The notes beneath the pieces were generated by a model. The model saw only the letters and a list, made by a program, of their open reading frames with translations. It had not been told where the DNA came from and did not search any database. 64,000 bases of DNA from Streptomyces sp. LUP30 (GTDB lineage Bacteria > Actinomycetota > Actinomycetes > Streptomycetales > Streptomycetaceae): contig NZ_MJAJ01000022.1 in NCBI RefSeq assembly GCF_001746365.1, positions 60,193 through 124,192 on the forward strand, in the 5' to 3' direction. Both the position numbers and the translations under genes were made by a program. Shown here one piece after another: positions 1 to 8,138 of the stretch (the stretch's first letter is position 1; the number at the start of each line of letters is the position of its first letter).

Positions 1-1035
1 GTCGGCGACTTCCTCGGGGTTGAAGGAGATCGCCACGTAGAAGAACGCGAAGAAAACGATCAGCAGGAAGTACATGCTGATGTAGATCGGGTGGTCGCCC
101 TTGGTCAGGTTGGTCTCGATCCAGGTCTTCCAGCTGGACTGTCCGCTGGAGAACTGAGCGACCAGGGCGGGGATGTAGAGCAGCGACGAGGCGAAGATGA
201 CCGGGATCACACCGGCCTGGTTCACCTTCAGCGGGATGTACGTCGAGGTGCCGCCGTAGGACCGGCGGCCGATCATGCGCTTCGCGTACTGCACGGGGAT
301 CCGGCGCTGGGCCTGCTCGACGAAGACCACCAGACCGACCATGACGAGGCCGACCAGGATGACGGTGCCGAACTCGATCCAGCCGTCCGCCAGCGTGCCC
401 TGCTTCTTGATGGCCCACAGAGCGGAGGGGAACGTCGCGGCGATCGAGATGAACATCAGGATCGACATGCCGTTGCCGATGCCGCGGTCGGTGATGAGCT
501 CACCGAGCCACATGACCATGGCCGTGCCGGCGGTCATGCAGATGACCATGGTGATGGTCGTGAAGATCGCCTGGTCCGGGACGATGCTGGACGCGACCGA
601 GCAGCCGGAGAACAGGGCGCCGCTGCGGGCCGTGGCCACCAGGCCGGTGCCCTGCAGGATGGCGAGCGCCACGGTCAGGTAGCGGGTGTACTGCGTGATC
701 TTCGCCGTACCGGCCTGGCCCTCCTTCTTCAGGGCTTCCAGACGCGGGATGACCACGGTGAGCAGCTGAAGGATGATGCTCGCCGTGATGTACGGCATGA
801 TGCCCAGCGCGAAGATGGTGATCTGCAGCAGCGCGCCGCCGCTGAACATGTTCACCAGACCGAAGAGGCCCTGGTTGCCGGACGCCTCGTCCACACACCG
901 CTGAACGGACGTGTAGTCGACACCAGGGATCGGGATGTGCGTCCCGACCCGGTAGATCACGATGATCCCGAGCGTGAAGAGGAGCTTCTTGCGCAGGTCG
1001 GGCGTCTTGAACGCCCGGGCGAACGCGGTGAGCAC
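1..1035 (-). CDS. secY: Preprotein translocase subunit SecY, 3-prime end cut by the window
   Basis: Core channel subunit of the SecYEG translocon in the plasma membrane. The visible 345 residues begin MLTAFARAFKTPDLRKKLLF, include the GVDY segment before TM2, and contain a run of hydrophobic segments as in SecY. About 90 C-terminal residues of the usual roughly 437 lie outside the window. The start is GTG at 1035, preceded by an AGGAGG ribosome site at 1039-1047. It lies 259 bp downstream of rplO with a strong hairpin in between, so it may be transcribed at least partly from its own promoter; I see no convincing -35/-10 pair. Confidence 0.98.
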   Translation of the reverse strand, partial: MLTAFARAFKTPDLRKKLLFTLGIIVIYRVGTHIPIPGVDYTSVQRCVDEASGNQGLFGLVNMFSGGALLQITIFALGIMPYITASIILQLLTVVIPRLEALKKEGQAGTAKITQYTRYLTVALAILQGTGLVATARSGALFSGCSVASSIVPDQAIFTTITMVICMTAGTAMVMWLGELITDRGIGNGMSILMFISIAATFPSALWAIKKQGTLADGWIEFGTVILVGLVMVGLVVFVEQAQRRIPVQYAKRMIGRRSYGGTSTYIPLKVNQAGVIPVIFASSLLYIPALVAQFSSGQSSWKTWIETNLTKGDHPIYISMYFLLIVFFAFFYVAISFNPEEVAD

Positions 1036-1225
1036 GGTGCCTCCTGCGACCCCCGCGCATCTGCGTCAAGGGTGACGGTCTTGAGGGGCCAATAAAAACA
1101 ACGACTTACGACAACGACATGAGTAACGGTCGACTGCCGCTCAAGGTGCCCCCTTGGGAGAACCTTGTGAAAAGTGGGCAGTGCTGGTCACCATACCCGC
1201 GACACACCTGCCCTAGGAACGACCA

Positions 1226-1259
1226 ACCGGGGATACCCCATTTGTGGGGTATCCCCGGT
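1226..1259 (-). terminator. Perfect 15-bp hairpin between rplO and secY
   Basis: A 15-bp perfect stem (core CCGGGGATACCCCA) with a 4-nt loop lies 35 bp past the rplO stop. There is no U-tract, which is common for actinobacterial terminators. It could end or attenuate spc operon transcription before secY, or protect the 3-prime end after processing. Confidence 0.75.
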
Positions 1260-1294
1260 CGGGATCGCTCAAGTCATCGAGACACCTGAGATGT

Positions 1295-1750
1295 TCAGAT
1301 GAGCTCGGTGACGGTACCGCCGGCGGCGGTGATCTTCTCCTTGGCGGAGCCGGAGACGGCGTCGACCGTCACCTGCAGCGCCACGGAGATCTCGCCCTGG
1401 CCGAGGACCTTGACGAGGCTGTTCTTGCGAACGGCGCCCTTGGCGACGAGCCCCTCGACGGTGACCTCGCCACCCTCCGGGTACAGCGCGCCCAGCTTGT
1501 CGAGGTTCACGACCTGGAACTCGGTCTTGAACGGGTTCCGGAAGCCCTTGAGCTTCGGGAGACGCATGTGGAGGGGCATCTGCCCACCCTCGAAGCGCTC
1601 CGGAACCTGGTAACGGGCCTTCGTGCCCTTGGTACCACGACCGGCCGTCTTACCCTTCGACGCCTCACCGCGACCCACACGGGTCTTCGCGGTCTTGGCG
1701 CCCGGGGCGGGACGGAGGTTGTGGATCTTGAGCGGGTTGTTCTCCGCCAT
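1295..1750 (-). CDS. rplO: 50S ribosomal protein L15
   Basis: Large-subunit assembly protein. The 151 residues begin MAENNPLKIHNLRPAPGAKT and contain the Gly/Lys-rich GRGEASKGKTAGRGTKG stretch and the RFEGGQMPLHMRLPKLKGF core, both diagnostic of L15. Start ATG at 1750, 2 nt after the rpmD stop, so it belongs to the same spc transcript. It is the last ribosomal gene before the hairpin that separates it from secY. Confidence 0.99.
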   Translation of the reverse strand: MAENNPLKIHNLRPAPGAKTAKTRVGRGEASKGKTAGRGTKGTKARYQVPERFEGGQMPLHMRLPKLKGFRNPFKTEFQVVNLDKLGALYPEGGEVTVEGLVAKGAVRKNSLVKVLGQGEISVALQVTVDAVSGSAKEKITAAGGTVTELI

Positions 1751-1752
1751 GA

Positions 1753-1935
1753 TCAGTCGACCTCCTCGACCGTCACGAGGTGGCGGACGGTGTGCACCAT
1801 TCCGCGGAACTCGGGGCGGTCCTCCTTGACGACCACGTCGTTCAGGCGCTTGAGCCCGAGCGAACGCAGGGTGTCACGGTGGTTCTGCTTGCTGCCGATG
1901 TACGACTTCGTCTGCGTGATCCTGAGCTGTGCCAT
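1753..1935 (-). CDS. rpmD: 50S ribosomal protein L30
   Basis: Small 60-residue large-subunit protein beginning MAQLRITQTKSYIGSK, with the L30 pattern of a short alpha/beta fold and the R-(S)LGLKRLND segment. The ATG at 1935 shares one base with the TAA of rpsE (TAATG), which fixes the start and implies translational coupling. The frame stays open further upstream, but that extension only shadows rpsE. Confidence 0.97.
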   Translation of the reverse strand: MAQLRITQTKSYIGSKQNHRDTLRSLGLKRLNDVVVKEDRPEFRGMVHTVRHLVTVEEVD

Positions 1936-2543
1936 TACGCAGCACCAGCCCCGGCACGCGCACGAAGCAGAGCCGCGGGGGCGACGTCCTCGAGGGGCAG
2001 ACCGCGGCGGGCCGCGATCTCCTCGGGACGCTGCAGGCCCTTCAGGGCCTCCACGGTCGCGTGCACGATGTTGATCGCGTTCGACGAACCGAGCGACTTC
2101 GACAGGATGTCGTGAACGCCGGCGCACTCGAGCACGGCACGCACCGGGCCACCGGCGATAACGCCGGTACCGGGGGAAGCAGGCTTGAGCAGGACGACGC
2201 CCGCGGCCTTCTCGCCCGTGATCGGGTGCGGGATGGTGCCCTGGATACGGGGGACCTTGAAGAAGTGCTTCTTGGCCTCCTCAACGCCCTTGGCGATGGC
2301 GGCCGGCACCTCCTTGGCCTTGCCGTATCCGACACCCACGGTGCCGTCACCGTCGCCCACCACGACCAGCGCGGTGAAGCTGAAGCGACGACCACCCTTC
2401 ACAACCTTGGCGACACGGTTGATCGCGACGACGCGCTCAACGTACGCGGTCTTCTCGGCGGCAGCAGCGCCGCCGTCACGGCCCTTCCGGTCCCGCCGCT
2501 CGCCGCCACCGGCACCGCCACCGCGGCGCTGGGGTCCAGCCAT
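1935..2543 (-). CDS. rpsE: 30S ribosomal protein S5
   Basis: Decoding-fidelity and helicase-type protein of the small subunit. It has 202 residues: an actinobacterial Gly/Arg-rich N-terminal extension (about 1-30), the double-stranded RNA-binding S5 domain (ERVVAINRVAKVVKGGRRFS, about 36-55), and the C-terminal domain with HATVEALKGLQRPEE. The last 25 residues are an Ala/Arg tail. It sits between rplR and rpmD in the usual spc order, with a 41-bp gap from rplR. Confidence 0.99.
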   Translation of the reverse strand: MAGPQRRGGGAGGGERRDRKGRDGGAAAAEKTAYVERVVAINRVAKVVKGGRRFSFTALVVVGDGDGTVGVGYGKAKEVPAAIAKGVEEAKKHFFKVPRIQGTIPHPITGEKAAGVVLLKPASPGTGVIAGGPVRAVLECAGVHDILSKSLGSSNAINIVHATVEALKGLQRPEEIAARRGLPLEDVAPAALLRARAGAGAA

Positions 2544-2584
2544 TGGAATTACCTCTCTCTGTTTCCGCTAGCTACGGAACCGAC

Positions 2585-2968
2585 TCAGAACTTGAGTCCG
2601 GCTTCGCGGGCGGCGTCCGCCAGGGCGGCAATGCGCCCGGCGTACTGGTTACCACCACGGTCGAACACGACAGCCTCGACACCGGCAGCCTTGGCGCGCT
2701 CGGCGACCAGGGCGCCGACCTGCTTGGCCTGCGAGGACTTGTCGGCCTCACCACCGCGGATCGTGGTGTCCAGGGTCGACGCCGACGCCAGGGTGTGACC
2801 CTTGATGTCGTCGATGACCTGGGCCACGATGTGGCGGTTGGAGCGCGTCACGACCAGGCGCGGACGCTCCGCCGTACCCGAGATGTGCTTACGGATCCGG
2901 ATGTGGCGACGCTTGATCGCGGCACGCTTGTAAGCGTCGCCCTTGAGGATCTTCTGTCCGTATGCCAT
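2585..2968 (-). CDS. rplR: 50S ribosomal protein L18
   Basis: Binds 5S rRNA with L5. The 127 residues carry the basic N-terminus (KRRHIRIRKHISGTAERPRL) and the C-terminal FDRGGNQYAGRIAALADAAREAGLKF signature of L18. ATG at 2968 is 3 nt from the rplF stop. Length and order (L6-L18-S5) are typical. Confidence 0.99.
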   Translation of the reverse strand: MAYGQKILKGDAYKRAAIKRRHIRIRKHISGTAERPRLVVTRSNRHIVAQVIDDIKGHTLASASTLDTTIRGGEADKSSQAKQVGALVAERAKAAGVEAVVFDRGGNQYAGRIAALADAAREAGLKF

Positions 2969-2971
2969 GGC

Positions 2972-3511
2972 TTACTTACCCGCCTTTCCGACCTTGCGGC
3001 GGATGACTTCGCCCTCGTACTTGACACCCTTGGCCTTGTACGGGTCGGGCTTGCGCAGCTTGCGGATGTTGGCCGCAACCTCGCCGACCTTCTGCTTGTC
3101 GATGCCCTCGACCTGGAAGCGGGTCGGGGTCTCCACCTTGAAGGTGATTCCCTCGGGCGCCTCGACGGTGATCGGGTGGCTGTAACCGAGCGCGAACTCG
3201 AGGTTCGAGCCCTTCGCGGTCACGCGGTAACCGACACCACTGATCTCGAGCTTCTTCACGTAACCCTCGGTCACGCCGGTGATCATGTTCGCCACCAGCG
3301 TGCGGGACAGGCCGTGCAGGGCCTTGCTCTGACGCTCGTCGTTGGGGCGAGTGACGTTCAGGACGCCGTCCTCAGCCTTGGCGATCTCGATCGGCGAAAC
3401 GACGGTGTGGGTCAGCGAGCCCTTGGGGCCCTTGACCGAGACCGTCTGGCCGTCGATGGTGACGTCCACGCCGGCGGGAACCGTGATAGGGAGCTTGCCA
3501 ATACGCGACAT
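2972..3511 (-). CDS. rplF: 50S ribosomal protein L6
   Basis: Large-subunit protein near the factor-binding site. The 179 residues begin MSRIGKLPITVPAGVDV and show the two L6 repeats, the second ending with the PDPYKAKGVKYEGEVIRRK motif. ATG at 3511, 24 bp after rpsH. Normal length. Confidence 0.99.
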   Translation of the reverse strand: MSRIGKLPITVPAGVDVTIDGQTVSVKGPKGSLTHTVVSPIEIAKAEDGVLNVTRPNDERQSKALHGLSRTLVANMITGVTEGYVKKLEISGVGYRVTAKGSNLEFALGYSHPITVEAPEGITFKVETPTRFQVEGIDKQKVGEVAANIRKLRKPDPYKAKGVKYEGEVIRRKVGKAGK

Positions 3512-3535
3512 AGCTGTTTCCTCCGTTCCCTTCCG

Positions 3536-3934
3536 CTACCAGACGTAGGCGAGAACTTCTCCGCCTACGCCCTTCTTGCCGGCCTGCTTGTCGGTGAGGA
3601 GACCGTGCGACGTGGAGATGATCGCCACGCCGAGGCCACCGAGCACCTTGGGCAGGGAGGTGGACTTCGCGTAAACCCGGAGACCGGGCTTGGAGATCCG
3701 CTTGATGCCCGCGATGGAGCGCTCACGGTTCGGGCCGAACTTCAGCTCGAGAACGAGGCTCTTGCCGACCTCGGCGTCCTCGACCTTCCAGCCGGTGATG
3801 AAGCCCTCCTGCTGGAGGATCTCCGCGATGTGAGACTTGATCTTCGATGCCGGCATCGTCACGGAGTCGTGGTACGCCGAGTTCGCGTTCCGCAGACGCG
3901 TAAGCATGTCTGCGATCGGATCAGTCATGGTCAT
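3536..3934 (-). CDS. rpsH: 30S ribosomal protein S8
   Basis: 16S rRNA central-domain binder, and translational regulator of the spc operon in E. coli. It has 132 residues beginning MTMTDPIADMLTRLRNA. The start at 3934 was chosen because this matches the conserved N-terminus; the frame continues upstream for 15 non-conserved codons. Contains GLRVYAKSTSLPKVLGGLG and the terminal ISTSHGLLTDKQA motif. It is separated from rpsN by a 209-bp gap, unusually wide inside this operon. Confidence 0.98.
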   Translation of the reverse strand: MTMTDPIADMLTRLRNANSAYHDSVTMPASKIKSHIAEILQQEGFITGWKVEDAEVGKSLVLELKFGPNRERSIAGIKRISKPGLRVYAKSTSLPKVLGGLGVAIISTSHGLLTDKQAGKKGVGGEVLAYVW

Positions 3935-4143
3935 GAATTGGCCTGTGGCCTCTCTCGCCGGGGTTTCCTGGTGCGCCATCCCTCTCCCCGATCCGAGACG
4001 GGACGGGTGCGGCGCGGTGGACCTACGGCGTAGTAAGTCGTACGGGCGTCAGGCGCCCAACCCTCCCAGCCTACGGCATGGAAGGACGGGCACCTGACAC
4101 GCCCATTGCTTACCGAGAGCCTCTGGAACCCTTATTTAGGGGT

Positions 4144-4329
4144 TTACCAGGAGCTCTTGGTCACGCCCGGCAGCTCGCCGCGGTGAGCCATCTCACGAAG
4201 GCACACACGGCAGAGGCCGAACTTGCGGTACACGGAGTGCGGACGACCGCAGCGCTGGCAGCGGTTGTAAGCGCGCACAGCGAACTTGGGCTTGCGAGCA
4301 GCCTTAGCGATCAGAGCCTTCTTCGCCAT
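4144..4329 (-). CDS. rpsN: 30S ribosomal protein S14, zinc-binding short type
   Basis: A 61-residue S14 of the zinc (C+) type: CQRC and CRVC supply the four cysteines, and the tail reads REMAHRGELPGVTKSSW. The start ATG at 4329 gives MAKKALIAKAARKP; an earlier in-frame ATG would add only MSE and lacks conservation. Streptomyces also carry a longer zinc-free S14 elsewhere, used under zinc starvation. The 209 bp downstream, before rpsH, contain only a weak GGGCG/CGCCC hairpin and no gene. Confidence 0.97.
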   Translation of the reverse strand: MAKKALIAKAARKPKFAVRAYNRCQRCGRPHSVYRKFGLCRVCLREMAHRGELPGVTKSSW

Positions 4330-4334
4330 CTCGC

Positions 4335-4892
4335 TCACGCCTCCTTGAAGGGGAAGCCGAGGTGACGAAGGAGCGCGCGGCCCTCAGCGTCGTTGGTCGC
4401 CGTGGTGACCACGGTGATGTCCATACCCCGGACACGGTCGATCTTGTCCTGGTCGATCTCGTGGAACATGACCTGCTCCGTGAGACCGAAGGTGTAGTTG
4501 CCACGGCCGTCGAACTGCTTGGGGGACAGACCACGGAAGTCGCGGATGCGCGGAAGCGCGAGCGACAGGGTGCGGTCCAGGAACTCCCACATGCGGTCGC
4601 CACGAAGCGTGACGTGGGCACCGATCGGCTGACCCTCGCGCAGCTTGAACTGCGCGATGGACTTGCGGGCCTTGGTGACGGCCGGCTTCTGACCGGTGAT
4701 CGTGGTGAGGTCGCGGATGGCGCCCTCGATCAGCTTGGAGTCGCGGGCGGCGTCGCCCACACCCATGTTGACCACGATCTTGACGAGGCCGGGGATCTGC
4801 ATGACGTTCTCGTAGGAGAACTCTTCACGCAGCTTGCCCGCGATCTCCTCGCGGTACTTCGTCTTCAGACGCGGAGTGGTGGTGGTAGCCAT
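4335..4892 (-). CDS. rplE: 50S ribosomal protein L5
   Basis: 5S rRNA-binding protein at the subunit interface. Its 185 residues include NVMQIPGLVKIVVNMGVGDA, the L5 signature, and the RRDFRGL-like segment LPRIRDFRGLSPKQFDGRGN. The ATG at 4892 overlaps the rplX stop by one base (TGATG), so translation is probably coupled. Confidence 0.99.
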   Translation of the reverse strand: MATTTTPRLKTKYREEIAGKLREEFSYENVMQIPGLVKIVVNMGVGDAARDSKLIEGAIRDLTTITGQKPAVTKARKSIAQFKLREGQPIGAHVTLRGDRMWEFLDRTLSLALPRIRDFRGLSPKQFDGRGNYTFGLTEQVMFHEIDQDKIDRVRGMDITVVTTATNDAEGRALLRHLGFPFKEA

Positions 4893-5215
4893 CAGATGTC
4901 CTCACCCGTCCGCTTGGCAACGCGGATCTTGTTGCCCTCGTCGTCGAAGCGGTAACCGACGCGCGTGACGACCTTGTTGCCGTCCTTCTCCACGACCAGC
5001 TGAACGTTGGACACGTGGATCGGGGCCTCGGTGGTCACGATGCCGCCGGCCTGCGAGCCCTTGGCGGTCGGACCGGCCTTCGTGTGCTTCTTGACCCGGT
5101 TGACACCCTCGACCAGGACACGGTCCTCACGGGGGAAGGCCGCGATGACCTTGCCCTGCTTGCCCTTGTCCTTACCGGTGATGACCTGGACCAGGTCGCC
5201 CTTCTTGATCTTCAT
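4892..5215 (-). CDS. rplX: 50S ribosomal protein L24
   Basis: Early assembly initiator of the large subunit. The 107 residues begin with a KOW motif (MKIKKGDLVQVITGKDKGKQ), followed by the RVLVEGVNRVKKHTK segment. It lies 2 nt from the rplN stop and overlaps rplE by one base. Confidence 0.99.
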   Translation of the reverse strand: MKIKKGDLVQVITGKDKGKQGKVIAAFPREDRVLVEGVNRVKKHTKAGPTAKGSQAGGIVTTEAPIHVSNVQLVVEKDGNKVVTRVGYRFDDEGNKIRVAKRTGEDI

Positions 5216-5217
5216 GC

Positions 5218-5586
5218 TTACAGCACCTCCGGAGCCAGCGAGATGATCTTCATGAACTTCTTCTCGCGCAGCTCGCGCCCGACCGGGCCGAAGATGCGGG
5301 TGCCGCGAGGGTCGCCGTCGTTCTTCAGAATGACGGCGGCGTTCTCGTCGAAGCGGATGTACGAGCCGTCCGGACGGCGGCGCTCCTTGACGGTGCGAAC
5401 GATGACCGCCTTGACGACGTCACCCTTCTTCACGTTGCCACCGGGGATCGCGTCCTTGACGGTGGCGACGATGACGTCACCGATGCCCGCGTAGCGGCGA
5501 CCGGAGCCACCGAGCACACGGATGCAAAGGATTTCCTTCGCACCAGTGTTGTCGGCGACACGCAGTCGCGACTCCTGCTGGATCAC
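5218..5586 (-). CDS. rplN: 50S ribosomal protein L14
   Basis: First gene of the spc block. The 122 residues begin MIQQESRLRVADNTGAKEIL and contain RRPDGSYIRFDENAAVILKN, the L14 signature. A 97-bp gap with two hairpins separates it from rpsQ, the end of the S10 block, which marks the historical S10/spc boundary. Confidence 0.99.
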   Translation of the reverse strand: MIQQESRLRVADNTGAKEILCIRVLGGSGRRYAGIGDVIVATVKDAIPGGNVKKGDVVKAVIVRTVKERRRPDGSYIRFDENAAVILKNDGDPRGTRIFGPVGRELREKKFMKIISLAPEVL

Positions 5587-5614
5587 GTCTATCTCCTGTT
5601 TGTCTGCCGGTTCC

Positions 5615-5680
5615 CCGGGAGCCGCTCAGCGAGCGGCTCCCGGAGCCTGGCGGAACTGTCCTGCGAGTTTGCCCGCAGGA
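5615..5680 (-). terminator. Two consecutive hairpins at the S10/spc boundary
   Basis: A perfect 12-bp stem (CCGGGAGCCGCT, 5615-5626 with 5632-5643) and a 7-bp stem (TCCTGCG, 5659-5665 with 5674-5680) fill the rpsQ-rplN gap. They may act as a partial terminator, attenuator or RNA-processing site between the two operons. Confidence 0.6.
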
Positions 5681-5683
5681 GGA

Positions 5684-5974
5684 TTACTTGGCCTTCTCGA
5701 GGATCTCGACGACGCGCCACCGCTTCGTGGCGGACAGCGGCCGGGTCTCCGCGAGGAGGACACGGTCGCCGACGCCCGCGGCGTTCTGCTCGTCGTGAGC
5801 CTTGAGCTTGTTCGTACGGCGGATGACCTTGCCGTACAGCGCGTGCTTCACACGGTCCTCGACGGCGACGACGACGGTCTTGTCCATCTTGTCGCTGACG
5901 ACCAGACCCTCACGGGTCTTACGGAAGCCGCGGGCCTCGGTCGTGGTGTTCTCGGTCACGTTGCTCTCGCTCAT
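5684..5974 (-). CDS. rpsQ: 30S ribosomal protein S17
   Basis: Primary 16S rRNA binder. The 96 residues have a short polar actinobacterial N-terminal extension (about 1-15) and then the S17 OB-fold (GLVVSDKMDKTVVVAVEDRV, HALYGKVIRRTNKLKAHDE). It shares base 5974 with the end of rpmC. Last gene of the S10 block. Confidence 0.99.
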   Translation of the reverse strand: MSESNVTENTTTEARGFRKTREGLVVSDKMDKTVVVAVEDRVKHALYGKVIRRTNKLKAHDEQNAAGVGDRVLLAETRPLSATKRWRVVEILEKAK

Positions 5975-6198
5975 CAGGCGCTCTCCACCGTCTCGATGCC
6001 CAGCTCGCGCTCACGCATCAGGGTGTAGATCCGCGCGATGTCCTTACGGACGGCCTTGAGCCGACCGTGGTTCTCGAGCTGACCCGTCGCCGCCTGGAAG
6101 CGGAGGTTGAACAGCTCTTCCTTGGCTTCGCGGAGCTTCGCCAGAAGCTCCTCGTCACCCAGTTCGCGCAGCTCGGACGCCTTGGTACCGGCCGACAT
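5974..6198 (-). CDS. rpmC: 50S ribosomal protein L29
   Basis: Protein near the nascent-chain exit tunnel. It is 74 residues, two long helices, with the L29 signature FQAATGQLENHGRLKAVRKD. ATG at 6198 overlaps the rplP TGA (TGATG) and is preferred over an adjacent GTG one codon upstream. Confidence 0.97.
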   Translation of the reverse strand: MSAGTKASELRELGDEELLAKLREAKEELFNLRFQAATGQLENHGRLKAVRKDIARIYTLMRERELGIETVESA

Positions 6199-6617
6199 CA
6201 CGCTTCACCTGCCTCGCGCTTGACGATCCGGCACTTCATCGGCAGCTTGTGGGCTGCGCGAGTGAGGGCCTCACGGGCGATCTTCTCGTTGGGGTAGGAC
6301 AGCTCGAACATGACCCGTCCCGGGTGCACGTTCGCGATCCACCACTCGGGAGAACCCTTACCGGAACCCATGCGGGTCTCGGCAGGCTTCTTCGTGAGCG
6401 GGCGGTCCGGGTAGATGTTGATCCAGACCTTGCCGCCACGCTTGATGTGGCGGGTCATGGCGATACGGGCCGCCTCGATCTGGCGGTTGGTCACGTACGC
6501 CGGCGTGAGGGCCTGAATGCCGTACTCGCCGAACGAGACCGTCGTACCGCCCTTGGCCTGACCACGGCGCTTCGGGTGGTGCTGCTTGCGGTGCTTGACC
6601 CTACGGGGGATCAGCAT
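6198..6617 (-). CDS. rplP: 50S ribosomal protein L16
   Basis: Helps organise the peptidyl-transferase centre and A-site tRNA. The 139 residues begin MLIPRRVKHRKQHHPKRRGQ and contain the signature RMGSGKGSPEWWIANVHPGR. It lies 5 nt downstream of rpsC and overlaps rpmC by one base. Confidence 0.99.
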   Translation of the reverse strand: MLIPRRVKHRKQHHPKRRGQAKGGTTVSFGEYGIQALTPAYVTNRQIEAARIAMTRHIKRGGKVWINIYPDRPLTKKPAETRMGSGKGSPEWWIANVHPGRVMFELSYPNEKIAREALTRAAHKLPMKCRIVKREAGEA

Positions 6618-6622
6618 GTCGG

Positions 6623-7456
6623 TCAGGCCTCCGTTCCGGTGCTCTCAGCCGGAGCGGCAGCCGCCGGAGCCTCGGCCTTGGGGGCCTCGGCAGCGGGAGC
6701 CTGCTGCGGCTTACGACCGCGACCGCCACGCTCGCCACCACGGCCACCACGGCCGGCCGGGCGGTCGGCGCCGCCACGGGCCGGGCGGTTGCCGGCGCGG
6801 GCAGCAGCGTTCTCGGCGCGGACCTCGGCGATGTTCTTGACGTCGCCCTTGTAGATCCAGACCTTCACGCCGATGCGGCCGAAGGTCGTCTTGGCCTCGA
6901 AGAAGCCGTAGTCCACGTTCGCGCGGAGCGTGTGCAGGGGCACACGGCCCTCGCGGTAGAACTCCGAGCGGGACATCTCGGCGCCGCCGAGGCGGCCACC
7001 GCACTGGATCTTGATGCCCTTGGCGCCCGCCTTCATCGCCGACTGCATGCTCTTACGCATGGCGCGACGGAAGGAGACGCGGGAGGAGAGCTGCTCGGCG
7101 ACGGCCTGGGCCACCAGCTGAGCGTCGACCTCGGGGTTCTTGACCTCGAGGATGTTCAGCTGGACCTGCTTCTTGGTCAGCTTCTCCAGGTCGCCACGGA
7201 TACGGTCGGCCTCGGCGCCGCGGCGGCCGATGACGATGCCCGGACGCGCGGTGTGGATGTCGACGCGGACCCGGTCACGGGTGCGCTCGATCTCCACCTT
7301 CGAGATGCCGGCGCGCTCCATGCCGGACGTCATCATCCGACGGATGGCGACGTCTTCTCCGACGTATTCCTTGTACGACTTGTCGGCGTACCAGCGGGAC
7401 TTGAAGTCCGTGGTGATGCCGAGCCGGAACCCATGCGGGTTAACCTTCTGGCCCAT
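6623..7456 (-). CDS. rpsC: 30S ribosomal protein S3
   Basis: mRNA-entry-tunnel protein. It has 277 residues: N-terminal S3 domain (MGQKVNPHGFRLGI), KH-type RNA-binding region with RPGIVIGRRGAEADRIRGDL (GXXG loop), and C-terminal S3 domain (AMKAGAKGIKIQCGGRLGGA). The last 60 or so residues are an Arg/Gly then Pro/Ala/Glu-rich tail typical of Streptomyces S3. ATG overlaps the rplV TAA by one base. Confidence 0.99.
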   Translation of the reverse strand: MGQKVNPHGFRLGITTDFKSRWYADKSYKEYVGEDVAIRRMMTSGMERAGISKVEIERTRDRVRVDIHTARPGIVIGRRGAEADRIRGDLEKLTKKQVQLNILEVKNPEVDAQLVAQAVAEQLSSRVSFRRAMRKSMQSAMKAGAKGIKIQCGGRLGGAEMSRSEFYREGRVPLHTLRANVDYGFFEAKTTFGRIGVKVWIYKGDVKNIAEVRAENAAARAGNRPARGGADRPAGRGGRGGERGGRGRKPQQAPAAEAPKAEAPAAAAPAESTGTEA

Positions 7457-7803
7457 TACCGGGTCCCTTCCTTGCTGCTGACGACCACGGTGATGTGGCT
7501 GGTCCGCTTGCGGATCCGGTAGGCGCGGCCCTGGGCGCGCGGACGGAACCGCTTCAGGGTCGGGCCCTCGTCGACGTAGGCCTCGGAGATGAAGAGGCTG
7601 TCTGCGTCAGTGTGGTCGTAGTTGTGCGCGGCGTTGGCGATGGCGCTGTCAAGCACCTTGCCGACCGGCACGCTCGCGGCCTGCGGGGCGAAACGCAGGA
7701 CCGCCTGAGCCTCCGTGGCGTCCATGCCACGGATAAGGTCCACCACCCGGCGGGCCTTCATGGGCGTGACGCGGATGTACCGCGCCTGGGCCCTGGCTTC
7801 CAT
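7456..7803 (-). CDS. rplV: 50S ribosomal protein L22
   Basis: Lines the exit tunnel; its beta-hairpin is a macrolide-resistance locus in other bacteria. The 115 residues begin MEARAQARYIRVTPMKARRV. I chose the start at 7803, 10 codons inside the open frame, because it has a GAAGGA ribosome site and matches the conserved N-terminus. C-terminus RAYRIRKRTSHITVVV is diagnostic. Confidence 0.98.
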   Translation of the reverse strand: MEARAQARYIRVTPMKARRVVDLIRGMDATEAQAVLRFAPQAASVPVGKVLDSAIANAAHNYDHTDADSLFISEAYVDEGPTLKRFRPRAQGRAYRIRKRTSHITVVVSSKEGTR

Positions 7804-7844
7804 GGTTGTCCTTCCAGTGTCTGTCATGGTCATTCCACCCCGCG

Positions 7845-8126
7845 TTAGCGGCGCTTCGACTTCCGGTCGTCCTTGACGTGACCCCGGAAGGTGCGCGTCG
7901 GCGAGAACTCGCCGAGCTTGTGGCCGACCATCGACTCGGTGACAAACACCGGAATGTGGGTCTTGCCGTTGTGCACCGCGATCGTGTGGCCCAGCATGCT
8001 GGGAATGATCATCGAGCGACGGGACCAGGTCTTGATGACGTTCTTGGAACCGGCTTCGTTCTGGGCGTCCACCTTCTTCACGAGGTGGTCGTCGACGAAG
8101 GGCCCCTTCTTGAGACTGCGCGGCAT
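7845..8126 (-). CDS. rpsS: 30S ribosomal protein S19
   Basis: Small-subunit head protein forming a complex with S13. The 93 residues begin MPRSLKKGPFVDDHLVKKVD and contain WSRRSMIIPSMLGHTIAVHNG and the GHKLGEFSPTRTF signature. It lies 12 bp downstream of rplB. Confidence 0.99.
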   Translation of the reverse strand: MPRSLKKGPFVDDHLVKKVDAQNEAGSKNVIKTWSRRSMIIPSMLGHTIAVHNGKTHIPVFVTESMVGHKLGEFSPTRTFRGHVKDDRKSKRR

Positions 8127-8138
8127 CTAAACCCGCTC

